Notes: generated by a model from the letters alone, not told the origin. Shown: positions 44,332-54,176, numbered from the stretch's first letter. The stretch: DNA of 64,000 nt from Paenibacillus sp. FSL R5-0341 (GCF_037975235.1 NZ_CP150241.1:1550001-1614000); one strand, 5' to 3'. Numbers and translations are program-made.

Positions 44332-45131
44332 GTATGAATTCGGACGAACCGCTATTCGCAGTTACCGGGGCAGGTAAAATGTATGGCAGTCATCAAGCCC
44401 TGGATGCGGTGACCTGGCAGGTTACGGAGGGGGACTGGTGGGGTGTCGTTGGTCCAAATGGCAGTGGCAAGTCTACCCTGCTCCAGCTCCTTGCTGGAAC
44501 GGAGCAGTCAAGCGCAGGCAGTATACGTATGGATGGCCGGGATATCGCCTCATACAGTCGGAAAGATCTATCACGCATGATTGCTGTGTTACAACAGGAT
44601 GGCCTGCCTGCAATTTCTTATCCTGTGAGGGATGTCGTGGAGATGGGACGTTATCCATACCAGAATTGGCTTGGGCGAGAATCAGCAGATGGAGCGGCTG
44701 TAGTTGATCGTGTACTGGAAGAATTGGGATTGACCGATATGGCTGAAAGGCCTTTGGATGCACTTAGTGGAGGACAGCGTCAGCGGGTGGCACTCGCCAA
44801 GGTCATGGCACAGGAACCACGGTTATTATTGCTGGATGAACCCACTACGTTTCTGGATATCAAATATCAATTGCAATTTATGGAGTTATTATCGACATGG
44901 CGGCAAAAAAACAGCATTACGATTGTGGCTGTGCTGCACGATCTGAATTTGGCTGCGCAGTTCTGCGACCACATTCTGGCGCTGCGAGAAGGCAAAGTGG
45001 TGGGGAATGGAACGCCCCATACCTTGATGACTGAAGACAACATTCAGGACATCTTTCGCGTTAAACCTGCGATGGTGAACCATCCTGACAATGGAATCCC
45101 ACAGCTCTTGCTGCGGCGGGAGAAGGAATGA
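44328..45131 (+). CDS. btuD: ATP-binding protein of the corrinoid importer (BtuD-like)
   Basis: A 267-residue ABC ATPase with Walker A GPNGSGKSTL, signature LSGGQRQRVALAKVM, Walker B LLLLDEPTTFLD and switch His in VLHDLNLAAQ, the pattern of the iron-siderophore/cobalamin group. ATG 44328 lies in the 4-nt overlap with the permease gene. A gap of 45 nt precedes cobT. Confidence 0.93.
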   Translation: MSMNSDEPLFAVTGAGKMYGSHQALDAVTWQVTEGDWWGVVGPNGSGKSTLLQLLAGTEQSSAGSIRMDGRDIASYSRKDLSRMIAVLQQDGLPAISYPVRDVVEMGRYPYQNWLGRESADGAAVVDRVLEELGLTDMAERPLDALSGGQRQRVALAKVMAQEPRLLLLDEPTTFLDIKYQLQFMELLSTWRQKNSITIVAVLHDLNLAAQFCDHILALREGKVVGNGTPHTLMTEDNIQDIFRVKPAMVNHPDNGIPQLLLRREKE

Positions 45132-45176
45132 ACGAAGCGGGGCAACCCATATTTTGATGAAGGAAGTGCTGGCTGT

Positions 45177-46334
45177 ATGAATAATGAACAGGTGTTGGAA
45201 CGGTTACTGGGTCGGATCGTGGGTCCTAATGAAGAAATTGCGGCAGAAGCCTCCGCACATGTGGATGCATTGACGAAACCACCCGGCAGTCTGGGTAAGC
45301 TGGAACAACTGGTTATTCGTCTTGCGGGAATCACTGGCAAGGCTCGTCCACGTTTGGATCGCAGAGCCGTCATTGTGATGGCCGCAGATCACGGCGTGGT
45401 GGCGGAAGGTATTAGTGCTTTCCCAGCCGAGGTAACGCCGCAGATGGTCCTTAATTTCCTGGCTGGAGGGGCTGCTGTCAACGTACTTGCCCGCCACGCC
45501 GGAGCCGATGTAATCTGTGTGGATATCGGGGTTAATGCCGATCTGGAACATCCTGACCTGCTTTCCCGCAAAGTTCGTAAAGGTACGGCCAACATGGCAA
45601 AGGGTGCAGCAATGACTCGTGATGAAGCAATTCAAGCCATTCTTGCAGGTGTCGATGTGGTATCGGCAGAGGTGGCAAAGGGAGCGCAGTTGTTCGTTAC
45701 CGGGGAAATGGGGATTGGTAATACAACCGCGAGTGCAGCGGTGATGTGTGCATTAACCGGAACTGCACCTGCTTCAGCGGTTGGGCGAGGAACAGGGATT
45801 GATGATGCGGGATTGCAGCGTAAAGCCGCCGTGGTTAGCCAGGCACTGAGCGTGAATTCCCCAAATCGGGAAGATGCACTGGACGTACTTTGTAAAGTGG
45901 GTGGCCTGGAAATTGCCGGACTGACGGGTGTGATTCTTGCTGCAGCTGCGAACGGATGTCCTGTTGTCGTGGATGGATTCATCTCGACTGCGGCCGCATT
46001 AATTGCAAGACAGCTTGCTCCCGTGAGCACGGCTTATATGATTGCTTCTCATACTTCACATGAAAGTGGACATGCAGCTCTGCTTCGTGAACTTGATCTG
46101 AAACCGATGCTGGATCTGGACATGCGGCTGGGTGAAGGAACTGGTGGTGTGCTAAGCCTTCATCTGATTGATGCAGCCTGTCTCCTCTTGAATGAGATGG
46201 CGACCTTTGCAAGTGCAGGGGTATCTGATGGAACGAACAAGGTTTCGGATGCCGATGTGAGTACAAGTGAGGGTGATGTAGCGGACTCTAATGTTACAGG
46301 TGCTTCGTCGGTTCAAGGAGAGGTCTCGCTATGA
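45177..46334 (+). CDS. cobT: Nicotinate-nucleotide--dimethylbenzimidazole phosphoribosyltransferase CobT
   Basis: Transfers phosphoribose from nicotinate mononucleotide to the lower-ligand base, giving alpha-ribazole phosphate. KPPGSLGKLEQL, AADHGVVAEGISAFP, GEMGIGNTTASAA and the catalytic Glu in LDLDMRLGEGTG are visible. Family members are about 350 residues; this one has 385 because of a low-complexity Ser/Asp/Val tail after residue about 347. Its stop overlaps cobU by 4 nt. Same operon as the importer. Confidence 0.94.
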   Translation: MNNEQVLERLLGRIVGPNEEIAAEASAHVDALTKPPGSLGKLEQLVIRLAGITGKARPRLDRRAVIVMAADHGVVAEGISAFPAEVTPQMVLNFLAGGAAVNVLARHAGADVICVDIGVNADLEHPDLLSRKVRKGTANMAKGAAMTRDEAIQAILAGVDVVSAEVAKGAQLFVTGEMGIGNTTASAAVMCALTGTAPASAVGRGTGIDDAGLQRKAAVVSQALSVNSPNREDALDVLCKVGGLEIAGLTGVILAAAANGCPVVVDGFISTAAALIARQLAPVSTAYMIASHTSHESGHAALLRELDLKPMLDLDMRLGEGTGGVLSLHLIDAACLLLNEMATFASAGVSDGTNKVSDADVSTSEGDVADSNVTGASSVQGEVSL

Positions 46335-46891
46335 GTGTGTTGGTGACGGGTGGAGCGCGTAGTGGGAAAAGTTCGTTTGCCGAGCGTCTCTGTATGCAAC
46401 GCTCCTCAGAGGCTTGGTATGTGGCTACGGCTCAGGCGTATGATGACGAGATGCGTGAGCGTATAGGTTTACACCAGAATCAGCGCGAGGCATCAGGTTA
46501 TCTATGGCATACGTTGGAGGAACCACTTGCATTACCGGCACTCATTACACGTATGGGAGAAGACCATACGGGTACGTCTGCACCGACGATTCTGGTCGAT
46601 TGTCTGACGCTCTGGTTGACCAATGTTCTGCTTGCACATGAACACGAAGACGAGCAGATTTTGCAAAATCATATGGATGCTCTGGTAGAAGCGATCAAGT
46701 CCTACCCGGGGCTGCTCGTACTTGTCACGAATGAAGTGGGCGATGGTATTGTGCCGGAGTATGCGCTTGGCAGGAAATATCGGGATCTGGCAGGTATATT
46801 GAATCAGCGGATTGCAGTCATATGTCGTGAAGTGTTCCTGGTAACTGTAGGCATTGCGATTGAGCTGAAAAGCAAGGAGTATCGTTTATGA
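46331..46891 (+). CDS. cobU: Adenosylcobinamide kinase/guanylyltransferase CobU
   Basis: A 186-residue bifunctional enzyme that phosphorylates adenosylcobinamide and attaches GMP. The P-loop TGGARSGKSSFAE (about 6-18) starts the protein; LVDCLTLWLTNVL and TNEVGDGIVPEYALGRKYRD are family signatures. ATGA overlaps link it to cobT upstream and cobS downstream. Confidence 0.94.
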   Translation: MSVLVTGGARSGKSSFAERLCMQRSSEAWYVATAQAYDDEMRERIGLHQNQREASGYLWHTLEEPLALPALITRMGEDHTGTSAPTILVDCLTLWLTNVLLAHEHEDEQILQNHMDALVEAIKSYPGLLVLVTNEVGDGIVPEYALGRKYRDLAGILNQRIAVICREVFLVTVGIAIELKSKEYRL

Positions 46892-47772
46892 CAGATCGCA
46901 ATCATCCTCGTAAACATGCGGCTGCGGCCGCTTTTCAATTTTTATCCCGGTTTCCGGTAAAAATGCAGATTGATTTCGTCCCGCCACTACTGCGGGAAAG
47001 TGTCGTGTATTACCCGCTGGTGGGTGCTGCAATTGGACTATGCGTGTGGCTCGCAGGGGCCTTAACGGGTGAGGTACTTCCAGCCTTTCCTGCTGCCGTA
47101 TTAACCTTAACGTTATGGGTATGGCTCACTGGTGGCCTTCATCTGGATGGTTGGATGGATACGGCGGATGGATTACTAAGCTATCGTACCCGTGAACGGA
47201 TGCTGGAAATTATGAAGGACAGCCGTGTAGGCGCTATGGGTGTGGTCGCCTGCGTTTTACTGCTGATGATGAAAGCGGCTCTGATCGCCGATTTTATTGC
47301 ACGTGGCAACTGGATCTATGGTGCGCTGTTAATCCTGCCAATGATCTGGAGTCGTTGGTTTATGGTGTATGCCATCTCAGCCTGGCCGAATGCACGTGGA
47401 GATGATGGTCTCGCAGTCTTATTCAAGGGATTGGGTGAGCGTAAGGAGGTCCAGCGTGCACGCAGCTCTGCGGTCGGACTGACCCTTCTTGCAGGTGTAA
47501 TTACATTTGCTGCCGTATGGATCTTCCGGCCGGATATAGGCACTGCCGATGCCATGATGAGCAGCCTAGGAACATTGCCATGGTGGTTGTATCCTGTGTC
47601 GGCTGTAATTATCGTACCTTTTGCGTGTTACATCATCGGTAAATTCGTTGCTGCACGCATCAGTGAAAGGCTGGGCGGGCTTACAGGAGATACGTATGGA
47701 GCGATGAATGAGCTGTTGGAAGCGGCTTTGCTAACGGTGCTGAGTATGCTTCAGGGACTCTTTTGGCTGTGA
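46888..47772 (+). CDS. cobS: Adenosylcobinamide-GDP ribazoletransferase CobS
   Basis: A 294-residue membrane enzyme joining adenosylcobinamide-GDP with alpha-ribazole (phosphate), the last nucleotide-loop step. Several membrane helices and the motif TGGLHLDGWMDTADGL with SRVGAMGVVA are visible, as is LGGLTGDTYGAMNEL near the C-terminus. It is somewhat longer than typical family members (about 250). ATGA overlap with cobU. Confidence 0.93.
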   Translation: MTDRNHPRKHAAAAAFQFLSRFPVKMQIDFVPPLLRESVVYYPLVGAAIGLCVWLAGALTGEVLPAFPAAVLTLTLWVWLTGGLHLDGWMDTADGLLSYRTRERMLEIMKDSRVGAMGVVACVLLLMMKAALIADFIARGNWIYGALLILPMIWSRWFMVYAISAWPNARGDDGLAVLFKGLGERKEVQRARSSAVGLTLLAGVITFAAVWIFRPDIGTADAMMSSLGTLPWWLYPVSAVIIVPFACYIIGKFVAARISERLGGLTGDTYGAMNELLEAALLTVLSMLQGLFWL

Positions 47773-47827
47773 AAAACGCACGGAATGAGTAATGTGAGAC
47801 ATAACACGGAGACTGAGGTGAGGGTAC

Positions 47828-49420
47828 GTGGAAGATACGCCTGTGCAACAATTACAACAACCAGCGGCAGTACTCATGCTGCAAGGAACGGCATCAGATG
47901 TAGGGAAAAGCGTGATTACAACGGCGCTGTGCCGTATATTCAAGCAGGATGGCTTCAAGCCTGCCCCGTTCAAGTCACAGAACATGGCACTGAATTCTTA
48001 CGTAACAGAAGACGGCAAGGAGATTGGCCGTGCCCAAGGCGCGCAGGCCGAAGCCTGCGGTATTGAAGCCACGACGGATATGAATCCGATCCTGATCAAG
48101 CCTGTGCGGGACATGCATTCGCAGATCGTGGTACACGGTGTACCTTTTGCTCAGATGAGTGCATCAGATTATCGCCAGAAGTTCCTGCCAGAAGCGAAGC
48201 AGACGGTAATGGATGCGCTGAACCGGTTGCGAGACACGTATGATGTGGTGCTGATGGAAGGAGCAGGCAGTCCTGCGGAGATTAATCTGAAAGACCGGGA
48301 TATCGTCAACATGAATCTGGCAGGTTGGGCCGATGCTCCAGTCATTCTGATCTCTGATATTGATCGGGGCGGTGTATTTGCTTCTATTGTCGGCACTCTG
48401 GAGCTGCTAGAGCCACACGAGGTGGAGCGTGTAAAAGGTTTTATCATCAATAAGTTTCGCGGCGATCTGTCTCTTTTGCAGCCTGGACTAGACTGGCTCG
48501 AAGAACGTACAGGTATTCCAGTATTAGGTGTATTGCCTTACATAAGAGATATTCAGATTGAAGCAGAGGATTCAGTAGTGCTGGACTCCATGCGTCATGG
48601 TAAATCCGGAAAAACAGAGCTGGATCTGGCGGTGATCCGATATCCGCGAATTTCCAATTTTACAGACTTCGATGCCCTTTCCCGTGAACCGGATGTGAAT
48701 GTGCGTTACGTGACCTCGCCAGAGGAATTGGGAAGTCCTGATGCTATTCTTCTACCGGGTACGAAGGATACGATAGGGGATCTGGCGTTCCTGCGTGAGT
48801 CTGGACTGGAGCAAGCGATTGCCAGCCAGACCGAACGTGATAACGTTCAGCTCGTAGGGATATGTGGCGGATACCAGATGCTTGGAAGACATCTGAAGGA
48901 CCCGTTTGCAGTGGAGGCGAATCAGATCCAGGAAGCGAAGGGACTTGGCTGGCTTCCATTATCGACAACATTTCTTCAGGAAAAGCAGACAGTCAGGGCT
49001 TCCGGACGGGTGCAACCTCAGAATCCGATTCGTCTGTATGGTGAAGCAGATGTGGAAGCATCTCCACTACCCATTAATGGATATGAGATTCATATGGGTG
49101 TTACGGAGTGCCACGAACCTGAACGTGTAACCGCACTATTTGAAATCTCCCATCCAGGTGGTGAAGCATTCCATGAAGGCTGGGGCACAGTGGATGGCAG
49201 CGTGTGGGGAACCTATCTGCATGGTTTGTTTGAAAGTGATCAATTCCGACGTTCGTGGCTTAATGGTTTGCGTGAAGCAAAGGGACTAGCCCCACTTCAG
49301 GAGACATATAGTGCGCATGAACGTAAGGAGATGGAGTTCAATCGGGTAGCCGAATCGTTGCGGTCCTCATTGGATATGAAGCGTGTGTACGAGATAATGG
49401 GTGTCCAAGCACCCGAGTGA
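47828..49420 (+). CDS. cobQ: Cobyric acid synthase CobQ/CbiP
   Basis: A 530-residue amidotransferase that amidates four side chains of adenosylcobyrinic acid a,c-diamide using glutamine and ATP. The N-terminal DTBS-like ATPase domain begins LMLQGTASDVGKS; LMEGAGSPAEINL follows. The C-terminal glutaminase domain has its Cys in GICGGYQMLG and His in GTYLHGLFES. The start is GTG 47828 after GAGGTGAGGG. It ends the operon. Without other corrin-ring genes nearby, its substrate must come from elsewhere on the genome or from uptake. Confidence 0.94.
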   Translation: MEDTPVQQLQQPAAVLMLQGTASDVGKSVITTALCRIFKQDGFKPAPFKSQNMALNSYVTEDGKEIGRAQGAQAEACGIEATTDMNPILIKPVRDMHSQIVVHGVPFAQMSASDYRQKFLPEAKQTVMDALNRLRDTYDVVLMEGAGSPAEINLKDRDIVNMNLAGWADAPVILISDIDRGGVFASIVGTLELLEPHEVERVKGFIINKFRGDLSLLQPGLDWLEERTGIPVLGVLPYIRDIQIEAEDSVVLDSMRHGKSGKTELDLAVIRYPRISNFTDFDALSREPDVNVRYVTSPEELGSPDAILLPGTKDTIGDLAFLRESGLEQAIASQTERDNVQLVGICGGYQMLGRHLKDPFAVEANQIQEAKGLGWLPLSTTFLQEKQTVRASGRVQPQNPIRLYGEADVEASPLPINGYEIHMGVTECHEPERVTALFEISHPGGEAFHEGWGTVDGSVWGTYLHGLFESDQFRRSWLNGLREAKGLAPLQETYSAHERKEMEFNRVAESLRSSLDMKRVYEIMGVQAPE

Positions 49421-49433
49421 GCTGTTATACAAG

Positions 49434-49497
49434 AATACCCCCATGTCCGACAAACCGTTTTCTAGAAACGGAATGTTAGCGGCATGGGGGTATTGTA
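49434..49497. terminator. Long hairpin between convergent cobQ and chemoreceptor genes
   Basis: AATACCCCCATG (49434-49445) pairs perfectly with CATGGGGGTATT (49483-49494); an inner CCGTTTTCTAGAAACGG hairpin adds stability. No long T-run follows on the plus strand, so termination efficiency is unclear. Confidence 0.65.
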
Positions 49498-49553
49498 TAT
49501 CCTATGATTAAAAGGCGTTTAAAACAGAGATTGATAGGTTAATGGTTAACCTG

Positions 49554-51254
49554 TTAGTTTATTTTGAAATTTTTCATGGCGGATTGCAGCTCTACAGCTT
49601 GTTCATGCAGATGTCGTACCGTATTCGAATGTGAATCCATCTCGCTGAGCTGAAGATCTGCTGTTGAAGCAATCTGTAGCATGCTCTCGCGGGATTTGGA
49701 CGTAATCTGTGCCGTTTCTTCAACAGACGCACTCACTTCTTCTGCACCAGCGGATACTTGCTCTGTAGAAGCAGAGACAGTCTGGATGGTTAGATTGACG
49801 TTCTGGATCAGTTCATTCAGTTGTTGGAAAGCTGAACCTGCTTGTTGAACGACAGTTGTGCCTGAACCAATCTCTTTGGTTACACGATTCATGGCGTCAA
49901 CCGAGCGTTCAGCGTCTTCACGAATGGTGCCCAGATAATCTGATATTTCCTCGGTGGCTGTCTTGGATTGCTCGGCCAGTTTGCGGACTTCTCCGGCAAC
50001 GACAGCGAATCCGCGCCCGTGCTCACCAGCACGCGCTGCTTCAATGGAGGCGTTGAGTGACAACATGTTAATCTGTTTGGTAATTTCAAAAATGGAAGCA
50101 ACAATGGTGCCGATGGCTACCGAGCGTTCATTCATGGTCTCAACATAGCGCAACGATTCGCTTGCTGTCTGACCTACACGTTCCATCTGCTCAACGGCAT
50201 TCTGAGCCAGTCGGTTACCATTAACCGCCTCATTGGCTGCTTCGCCAATTTGCTCAGACACTTCAGCAGAAGAAGAAGCGATATGCATGATTCCCTGCGT
50301 AATTTCTTCCATGGCTCTGGCGTTCTCGGATGCACTGGAAGCGATACTGATGCTACCTTTTTCTGCATCTTCTGCGGAGCGGCTGGAGTTTCGAACCATA
50401 CCAGACATTGATTCAACACGCTGAAGCAGGTCGTTGGAGCCTGACACAACTTCATCGGACGTGGACAAGGCACGGCTAATCATTTCTTTCAGGTTATGCG
50501 TCATCGTCTGGAAGCTTGCGGCAAGCTGGGCAATTTCATCTTTGCCATGAATCTGGAGTTCGGCGGTTAGATCACCTTGAGATATTTGCTTGCTATGTTG
50601 GACGAGCTTGATGATGGGTTTGGTTACTCTTTTGATCATACTAGTAGAGATAAGCCAGCCGAGCACGAAGACTAATGCTGTAATTCCAAGACATAACCAG
50701 AAGACCTGGGTAATCTTATCTTGAATGAACTGAGCGTCCATGCTTACAGCCATAATCATGTTACTTCCTGCGATTGGCATAAAGGCTGCTTTATGTACAC
50801 CAAAGGAATCGGAGTAGACCTCACTGATTACCATTTCTTTGTTCTCGATCGCTGCAGTCATTGTGGGTTCTACACTAATCTCATCCTGGGCTTTCATGCC
50901 TGAGGAAGAGTTGGCTACAACCACTTTGGCTGATCCATCTTGAATGGCAACAACGTATGCGGCATCCAGATTGTGTTCTTTTGCTTTGTCAGCCAGATAC
51001 GATTCTACGGTCATAGCAGCACCTTCAGAACCGGCTCCGCCACTCTGTACCTGTAGAATCTTTGAAGCAGAGGTATTCTTGTATATATCCTGAATGGACG
51101 TGTTTAGGACTTTATCGAACTGCGGGAGCACGTAACTTTGAATAATATTCATCGATACGGCATAAAAACTGATACTGAACAACAGGGAAGCAACCAGCAG
51201 AACAAGGAACAAAGTGCCTCGGATTTTACCGGCAACGGTGCGATTACGAAACAT
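49554..51254 (-). CDS. Methyl-accepting chemotaxis protein
   Basis: A 566-residue chemoreceptor. Membrane helix 1 (about 13-33), an extracytoplasmic Cache-like sensor (about 35-185), membrane helix 2 (about 188-208), HAMP (about 209-262) and a long cytoplasmic signalling coiled coil. The hairpin tip that contacts CheA/CheW is clear ([20 protein letters not shown], then [15 protein letters not shown]). The ligand is unknown. It is monocistronic and unlinked to other chemotaxis genes here. Confidence 0.94.
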   Translation of the reverse strand: MFRNRTVAGKIRGTLFLVLLVASLLFSISFYAVSMNIIQSYVLPQFDKVLNTSIQDIYKNTSASKILQVQSGGAGSEGAAMTVESYLADKAKEHNLDAAYVVAIQDGSAKVVVANSSSGMKAQDEISVEPTMTAAIENKEMVISEVYSDSFGVHKAAFMPIAGSNMIMAVSMDAQFIQDKITQVFWLCLGITALVFVLGWLISTSMIKRVTKPIIKLVQHSKQISQGDLTAELQIHGKDEIAQLAASFQTMTHNLKEMISRALSTSDEVVSGSNDLLQRVESMSGMVRNSSRSAEDAEKGSISIASSASENARAMEEITQGIMHIASSSAEVSEQIGEAANEAVNGNRLAQNAVEQMERVGQTASESLRYVETMNERSVAIGTIVASIFEITKQINMLSLNASIEAARAGEHGRGFAVVAGEVRKLAEQSKTATEEISDYLGTIREDAERSVDAMNRVTKEIGSGTTVVQQAGSAFQQLNELIQNVNLTIQTVSASTEQVSAGAEEVSASVEETAQITSKSRESMLQIASTADLQLSEMDSHSNTVRHLHEQAVELQSAMKNFKIN

Positions 51255-51516
51255 AGGATCATCCTTTCACGTCATGTTCATTAACATTGTCGCTTTTCCG
51301 TTATCATAAGACCTATCTACCAATGAAGAAAGGCCTAATTTATACGTTGAGAAAACTTGGGAATAAGCGGATATACCTATATTACAGAATTAACCGGAGG
51401 TTGAATAGAACAATTTTCACGATTTGGTGTATTTTTTTCAGAAATAGATGAATCTGTTACATGCATATTACATAATATCAATTAATACCTACCAGAATAG
51501 TTTGTTATATGGTATA

Positions 51517-51544
51517 TTGTAAAATGTCTTGTTGGTCGTATAAA
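51517..51544 (+). promoter_or_regulatory. Candidate promoter for the cystine symporter gene
   Basis: TTGTAA (51517-51522), 16-nt spacer, TATAAA (51539-51544). The surrounding 350-nt gap (51255-51604) is AT-rich and shows no ORF or other clear element. Confidence 0.4.
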
Positions 51545-51604
51545 AAATAGAAGAGAAAATCGGATCATTTCCGGTTACACACATGTTGAGGAGGATTTAT
51601 AGTA

Positions 51605-53002
51605 ATGGATACTTTTCTAGTCATTTTGAATGTAGTGATCATGCTGGCATTTCTGGGTGTGCTCTACTGGATGCAGAAGAAACACATTTCCTTTACGAAA
51701 CGCGTATTTGCGGGTTTGGGTATGGGGGTTGTATACGGTGTAATTCTTCAATTGGTGTACGCGTCCGGCTCTGATGTCATCACGAAGTCGGTCGATTGGT
51801 TCAATCTGGTTGGTTCAGGATATGTTCGTTTGTTACAAATGGTCGTGATTCCATTGATTATGGTATCGATCATCTCAGCCATCATGAATCTGAAAGGCAA
51901 GCAAAACCTCGGTAAAATGAGTGTCTCCATTATTGCGATCCTGTTGATCACAACGGCGATTGCCGCAGGGGTCAGCATTGTAACGAGCCTCAGCTTCAAC
52001 CTGACTTCGATTGAGATCGAGGGTGGAGATCGGGAGCTTGCACAAGGACAACGCATGGAGGAACGTCTAGTTGATGTACAGGATCAGACGATTCCACAGC
52101 AAGTGCTGGAATTCATTCCTTCGAATCCATTTGCGGATATGACAGGAGAACGTCGTACATCTACACTGGCGGTTGTTATTTTCTCCGCTTTCATCGGTGT
52201 GGCTGTACTTGGATTGGATCGCAAAAAACCACAGCAGGCGGAAACATTCCGAGGCATGGTTAATGCGGTATATGCGGTAGTTATGCGGATTGTAACGTTA
52301 GTACTTCGATTGACGCCATACGGTATCTTGGCCCTAATTACGAAGGTAACGGCGACCACGAATCCAGACGAGATTCTGAAGCTGATCAAATTCGTTGTCG
52401 CATCCTATGTAGCGTTGCTCGTTATGTTCATCATTCACTTGATTATCATTGCGCTGTCTGGCTTCAACCCACTGACGTATCTGAAAAAGGTTCTGCCAAC
52501 ACTGGTATTTGCCTTTACGTCCCGTTCAAGTGCGGCAGCCATTCCGCTGAATGTGGAGACACAGACGAAGAAACTGGGCGTTTCGGACGGGATTGCGAAT
52601 CTGTCTGCAAGCTTTGGAGCTACAATTGGGCAAAACGGCTGCGCCGGGATCTATCCGGCCATGCTGGCGGTGATGATTGCTCCAACGGTCGGCATCGATC
52701 CGCTGAGCTGGGACTTCATTGTGACTTTGATCCTCGTAGTTATGATCAGTTCATTTGGTGTCGCTGGCGTCGGTGGCGGGGCTACCTTCGCTTCCCTGAT
52801 CGTATTGTCCACCATGAACCTGCCAGTTGCTTTGGCAGGATTGCTGATCTCCGTTGAACCGCTGATCGACATGGGTCGTACAGCATTGAACGTGAACGGG
52901 TCCATGACTTCTGGACTTGTTACCAGCAAAATTTTGAAAGAAAATGATCAAGACACATTCAATGATCAAAGCCGTGAACTGGATTCAGCTGTTCAGGCGT
53001 AA
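51605..53002 (+). CDS. tcyP: L-cystine symporter (TcyP-like, dicarboxylate/amino acid:cation symporter family)
   Basis: A 465-residue DAACS-family secondary transporter, about the length of Bacillus TcyP. Multiple membrane helices; the family hairpin with serine-rich motif (TSRSSAAAIPLNVET), ASFGATIGQNGCAGIYPAML and the C-terminal VSVEPLIDMGRTALNVNGS-like segment are present. The GCAGIYPA region resembles TcyP rather than GltP/DctP, so cystine is the favoured substrate. A GAGGAGG site precedes ATG 51605. A terminator follows. Confidence 0.88.
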   Translation: MDTFLVILNVVIMLAFLGVLYWMQKKHISFTKRVFAGLGMGVVYGVILQLVYASGSDVITKSVDWFNLVGSGYVRLLQMVVIPLIMVSIISAIMNLKGKQNLGKMSVSIIAILLITTAIAAGVSIVTSLSFNLTSIEIEGGDRELAQGQRMEERLVDVQDQTIPQQVLEFIPSNPFADMTGERRTSTLAVVIFSAFIGVAVLGLDRKKPQQAETFRGMVNAVYAVVMRIVTLVLRLTPYGILALITKVTATTNPDEILKLIKFVVASYVALLVMFIIHLIIIALSGFNPLTYLKKVLPTLVFAFTSRSSAAAIPLNVETQTKKLGVSDGIANLSASFGATIGQNGCAGIYPAMLAVMIAPTVGIDPLSWDFIVTLILVVMISSFGVAGVGGGATFASLIVLSTMNLPVALAGLLISVEPLIDMGRTALNVNGSMTSGLVTSKILKENDQDTFNDQSRELDSAVQA

Positions 53003-53066
53003 TACAGAATGGACTTGGTAGAGCCTCATATAAGAGGCAAATCCATCTAAAGTTCATGCAAGTAAA

Positions 53067-53102
53067 GCCGTCCTTCGGAGAAATCCGGAAGGCGGTTTTT
53101 TT
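53067..53102 (+). terminator. Terminator after the cystine symporter gene
   Basis: GCCGTCCTTCGGA (53067-53079) pairs with TCCGGAAGGCGG (53084-53095) around a GAAA loop with one bulge, followed by TTTTTTT. Confidence 0.85.
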
Positions 53103-53325
53103 GTGGTAATCGCATCATCATACCTGTGCACGTTGTGTGAAGCCGGCTACTTTTTGATACACGTGGTAAACGGCATGAAGGTAGGAAAAACGTAATAAGG
53201 TCGAGAGGGGACAGAGGAGTTATATAGAAGGGACTTGTAGTCACTTAGGTAGGCTTGGGGTTATTTAGTGCTGTTCAAGGGACGAGAAATGTGATAGAGT
53301 ATTCATGTTTTGGCCCTGAGCCAAA

Positions 53326-53366
53326 CCGCGGTTCGTAACCATCCCGCGTAATCAAAACTAGGAAGG
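53326..53366 (+). promoter_or_regulatory. PreQ1-I type riboswitch overlapping the ribosome binding site
   Basis: A GC stem (GCGG with CCGC, about 53328-53347) with loop TTCGTAACC is followed by an A-rich tail, TAATCAAAACTAGG (53349-53362). This is the layout of class I preQ1 aptamers (stem, loop, A-rich strand and 3' pseudoknot strand). The 3' strand runs directly into GGAAGG, the ribosome binding site of the next gene, so ligand binding should hide it. A TTTGGC/GCCAAA hairpin sits just upstream. The downstream gene is a queuosine-precursor transporter, which supports the call. Confidence 0.75.
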
Positions 53367-53368
53367 CA

Positions 53369-54064
53369 GTGTATGTATTTATGTTTAACTTAGGGTGGGG
53401 AGCGGTTTTCGTTCTCGTAACTTATGGATTTTTCCTGCTGTGTTACCGCTTGTTCGGTAAAAAAGGTCTCTATGCCTGGATTGGTGTGGCTACGGTTATA
53501 GCCAACATTCAGGTGACCAAAACGATAGATATTATGGGGATCGTACTGACGTTAGGCAACACGATGTATGTCAGCATGTATCTGACCAGTGACCTTCTGA
53601 ATGAGAAGTATGGATCGGGTGAAGCGCGGAAGGCCGTATGGTTCGGATTTTTCACGTTAATCATGACGACTGTTCTGATGCAGATGGTGTTGTTCTTTGA
53701 CCCGGCACCGACGGACTTTGCACAGGATTCGATGAAAACATTGTTCGGTCTGCTGCCACGTCTGGCACTCGGAAGTCTGACTGCTTACTTCATCAGTCAG
53801 TTCCTGGATGTGCGACTGTTCAGCTGGCTACGAAAGGTAGCACCTGGACGTAATCAGTTGTGGATTCGTACCAACGGTAGTTCGATCATCAGCTCATTTG
53901 TAGATACACTGGTGTTCTGCACCATCGCGTTTGCGTTCATCTACCCTTGGGATATCTGGCTGGAAATCTTCCTGACCACGTACGTCATCAAATTCGTATT
54001 GACTGCGGTTGGAACGCCGTTTCTGTATGCTGCACGTAGCTTTAAGTTTAAGGATGAAGCTTAG
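53369..54064 (+). CDS. Queuosine precursor transporter (VUT family, YhhQ/QPTR-like)
   Basis: A 231-residue membrane protein with about six helices. The VUT/YhhQ signature is clear: ANIQVTKTIDIMGIVLTLGN, YLTSDLLNEKYG and RTNGSSIISSFVDTLVF. YhhQ-type proteins import queuosine precursors such as preQ0/preQ1. The start is probably GTG 53369, 5 nt after AGGA (53360-53363); ATG 53381 is the alternative but lies far from the site. Translational control by the preQ1 riboswitch is expected. Confidence 0.9.
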   Translation: MYVFMFNLGWGAVFVLVTYGFFLLCYRLFGKKGLYAWIGVATVIANIQVTKTIDIMGIVLTLGNTMYVSMYLTSDLLNEKYGSGEARKAVWFGFFTLIMTTVLMQMVLFFDPAPTDFAQDSMKTLFGLLPRLALGSLTAYFISQFLDVRLFSWLRKVAPGRNQLWIRTNGSSIISSFVDTLVFCTIAFAFIYPWDIWLEIFLTTYVIKFVLTAVGTPFLYAARSFKFKDEA

Positions 54065-54087
54065 ACAATATTCAAAGAGTATCCCTT

Positions 54088-54141
54088 AAAATCCCCCTCT
54101 GCACAGTCAATTGTAATTCGGACTCTGCAAGGGGATTTTTT
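54088..54141 (+). terminator. Terminator after the queuosine-precursor transporter gene
   Basis: AAAATCCCC (54088-54096) pairs with GGGGATTTT (54131-54139), with CTCTGCA near both arms, followed by TTTT. Confidence 0.75.
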
Positions 54142-54176
54142 ATAGAAAACATATCTCCCCAAAACAAGAAAATCCT

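Noticed and set aside
51300-51345. Sigma-D promoter for the chemoreceptor gene on the minus strand
   Set aside because: TAAA and a GTAGATAG stretch are 18 nt apart with several mismatches to GCCGATAT; too weak to list.
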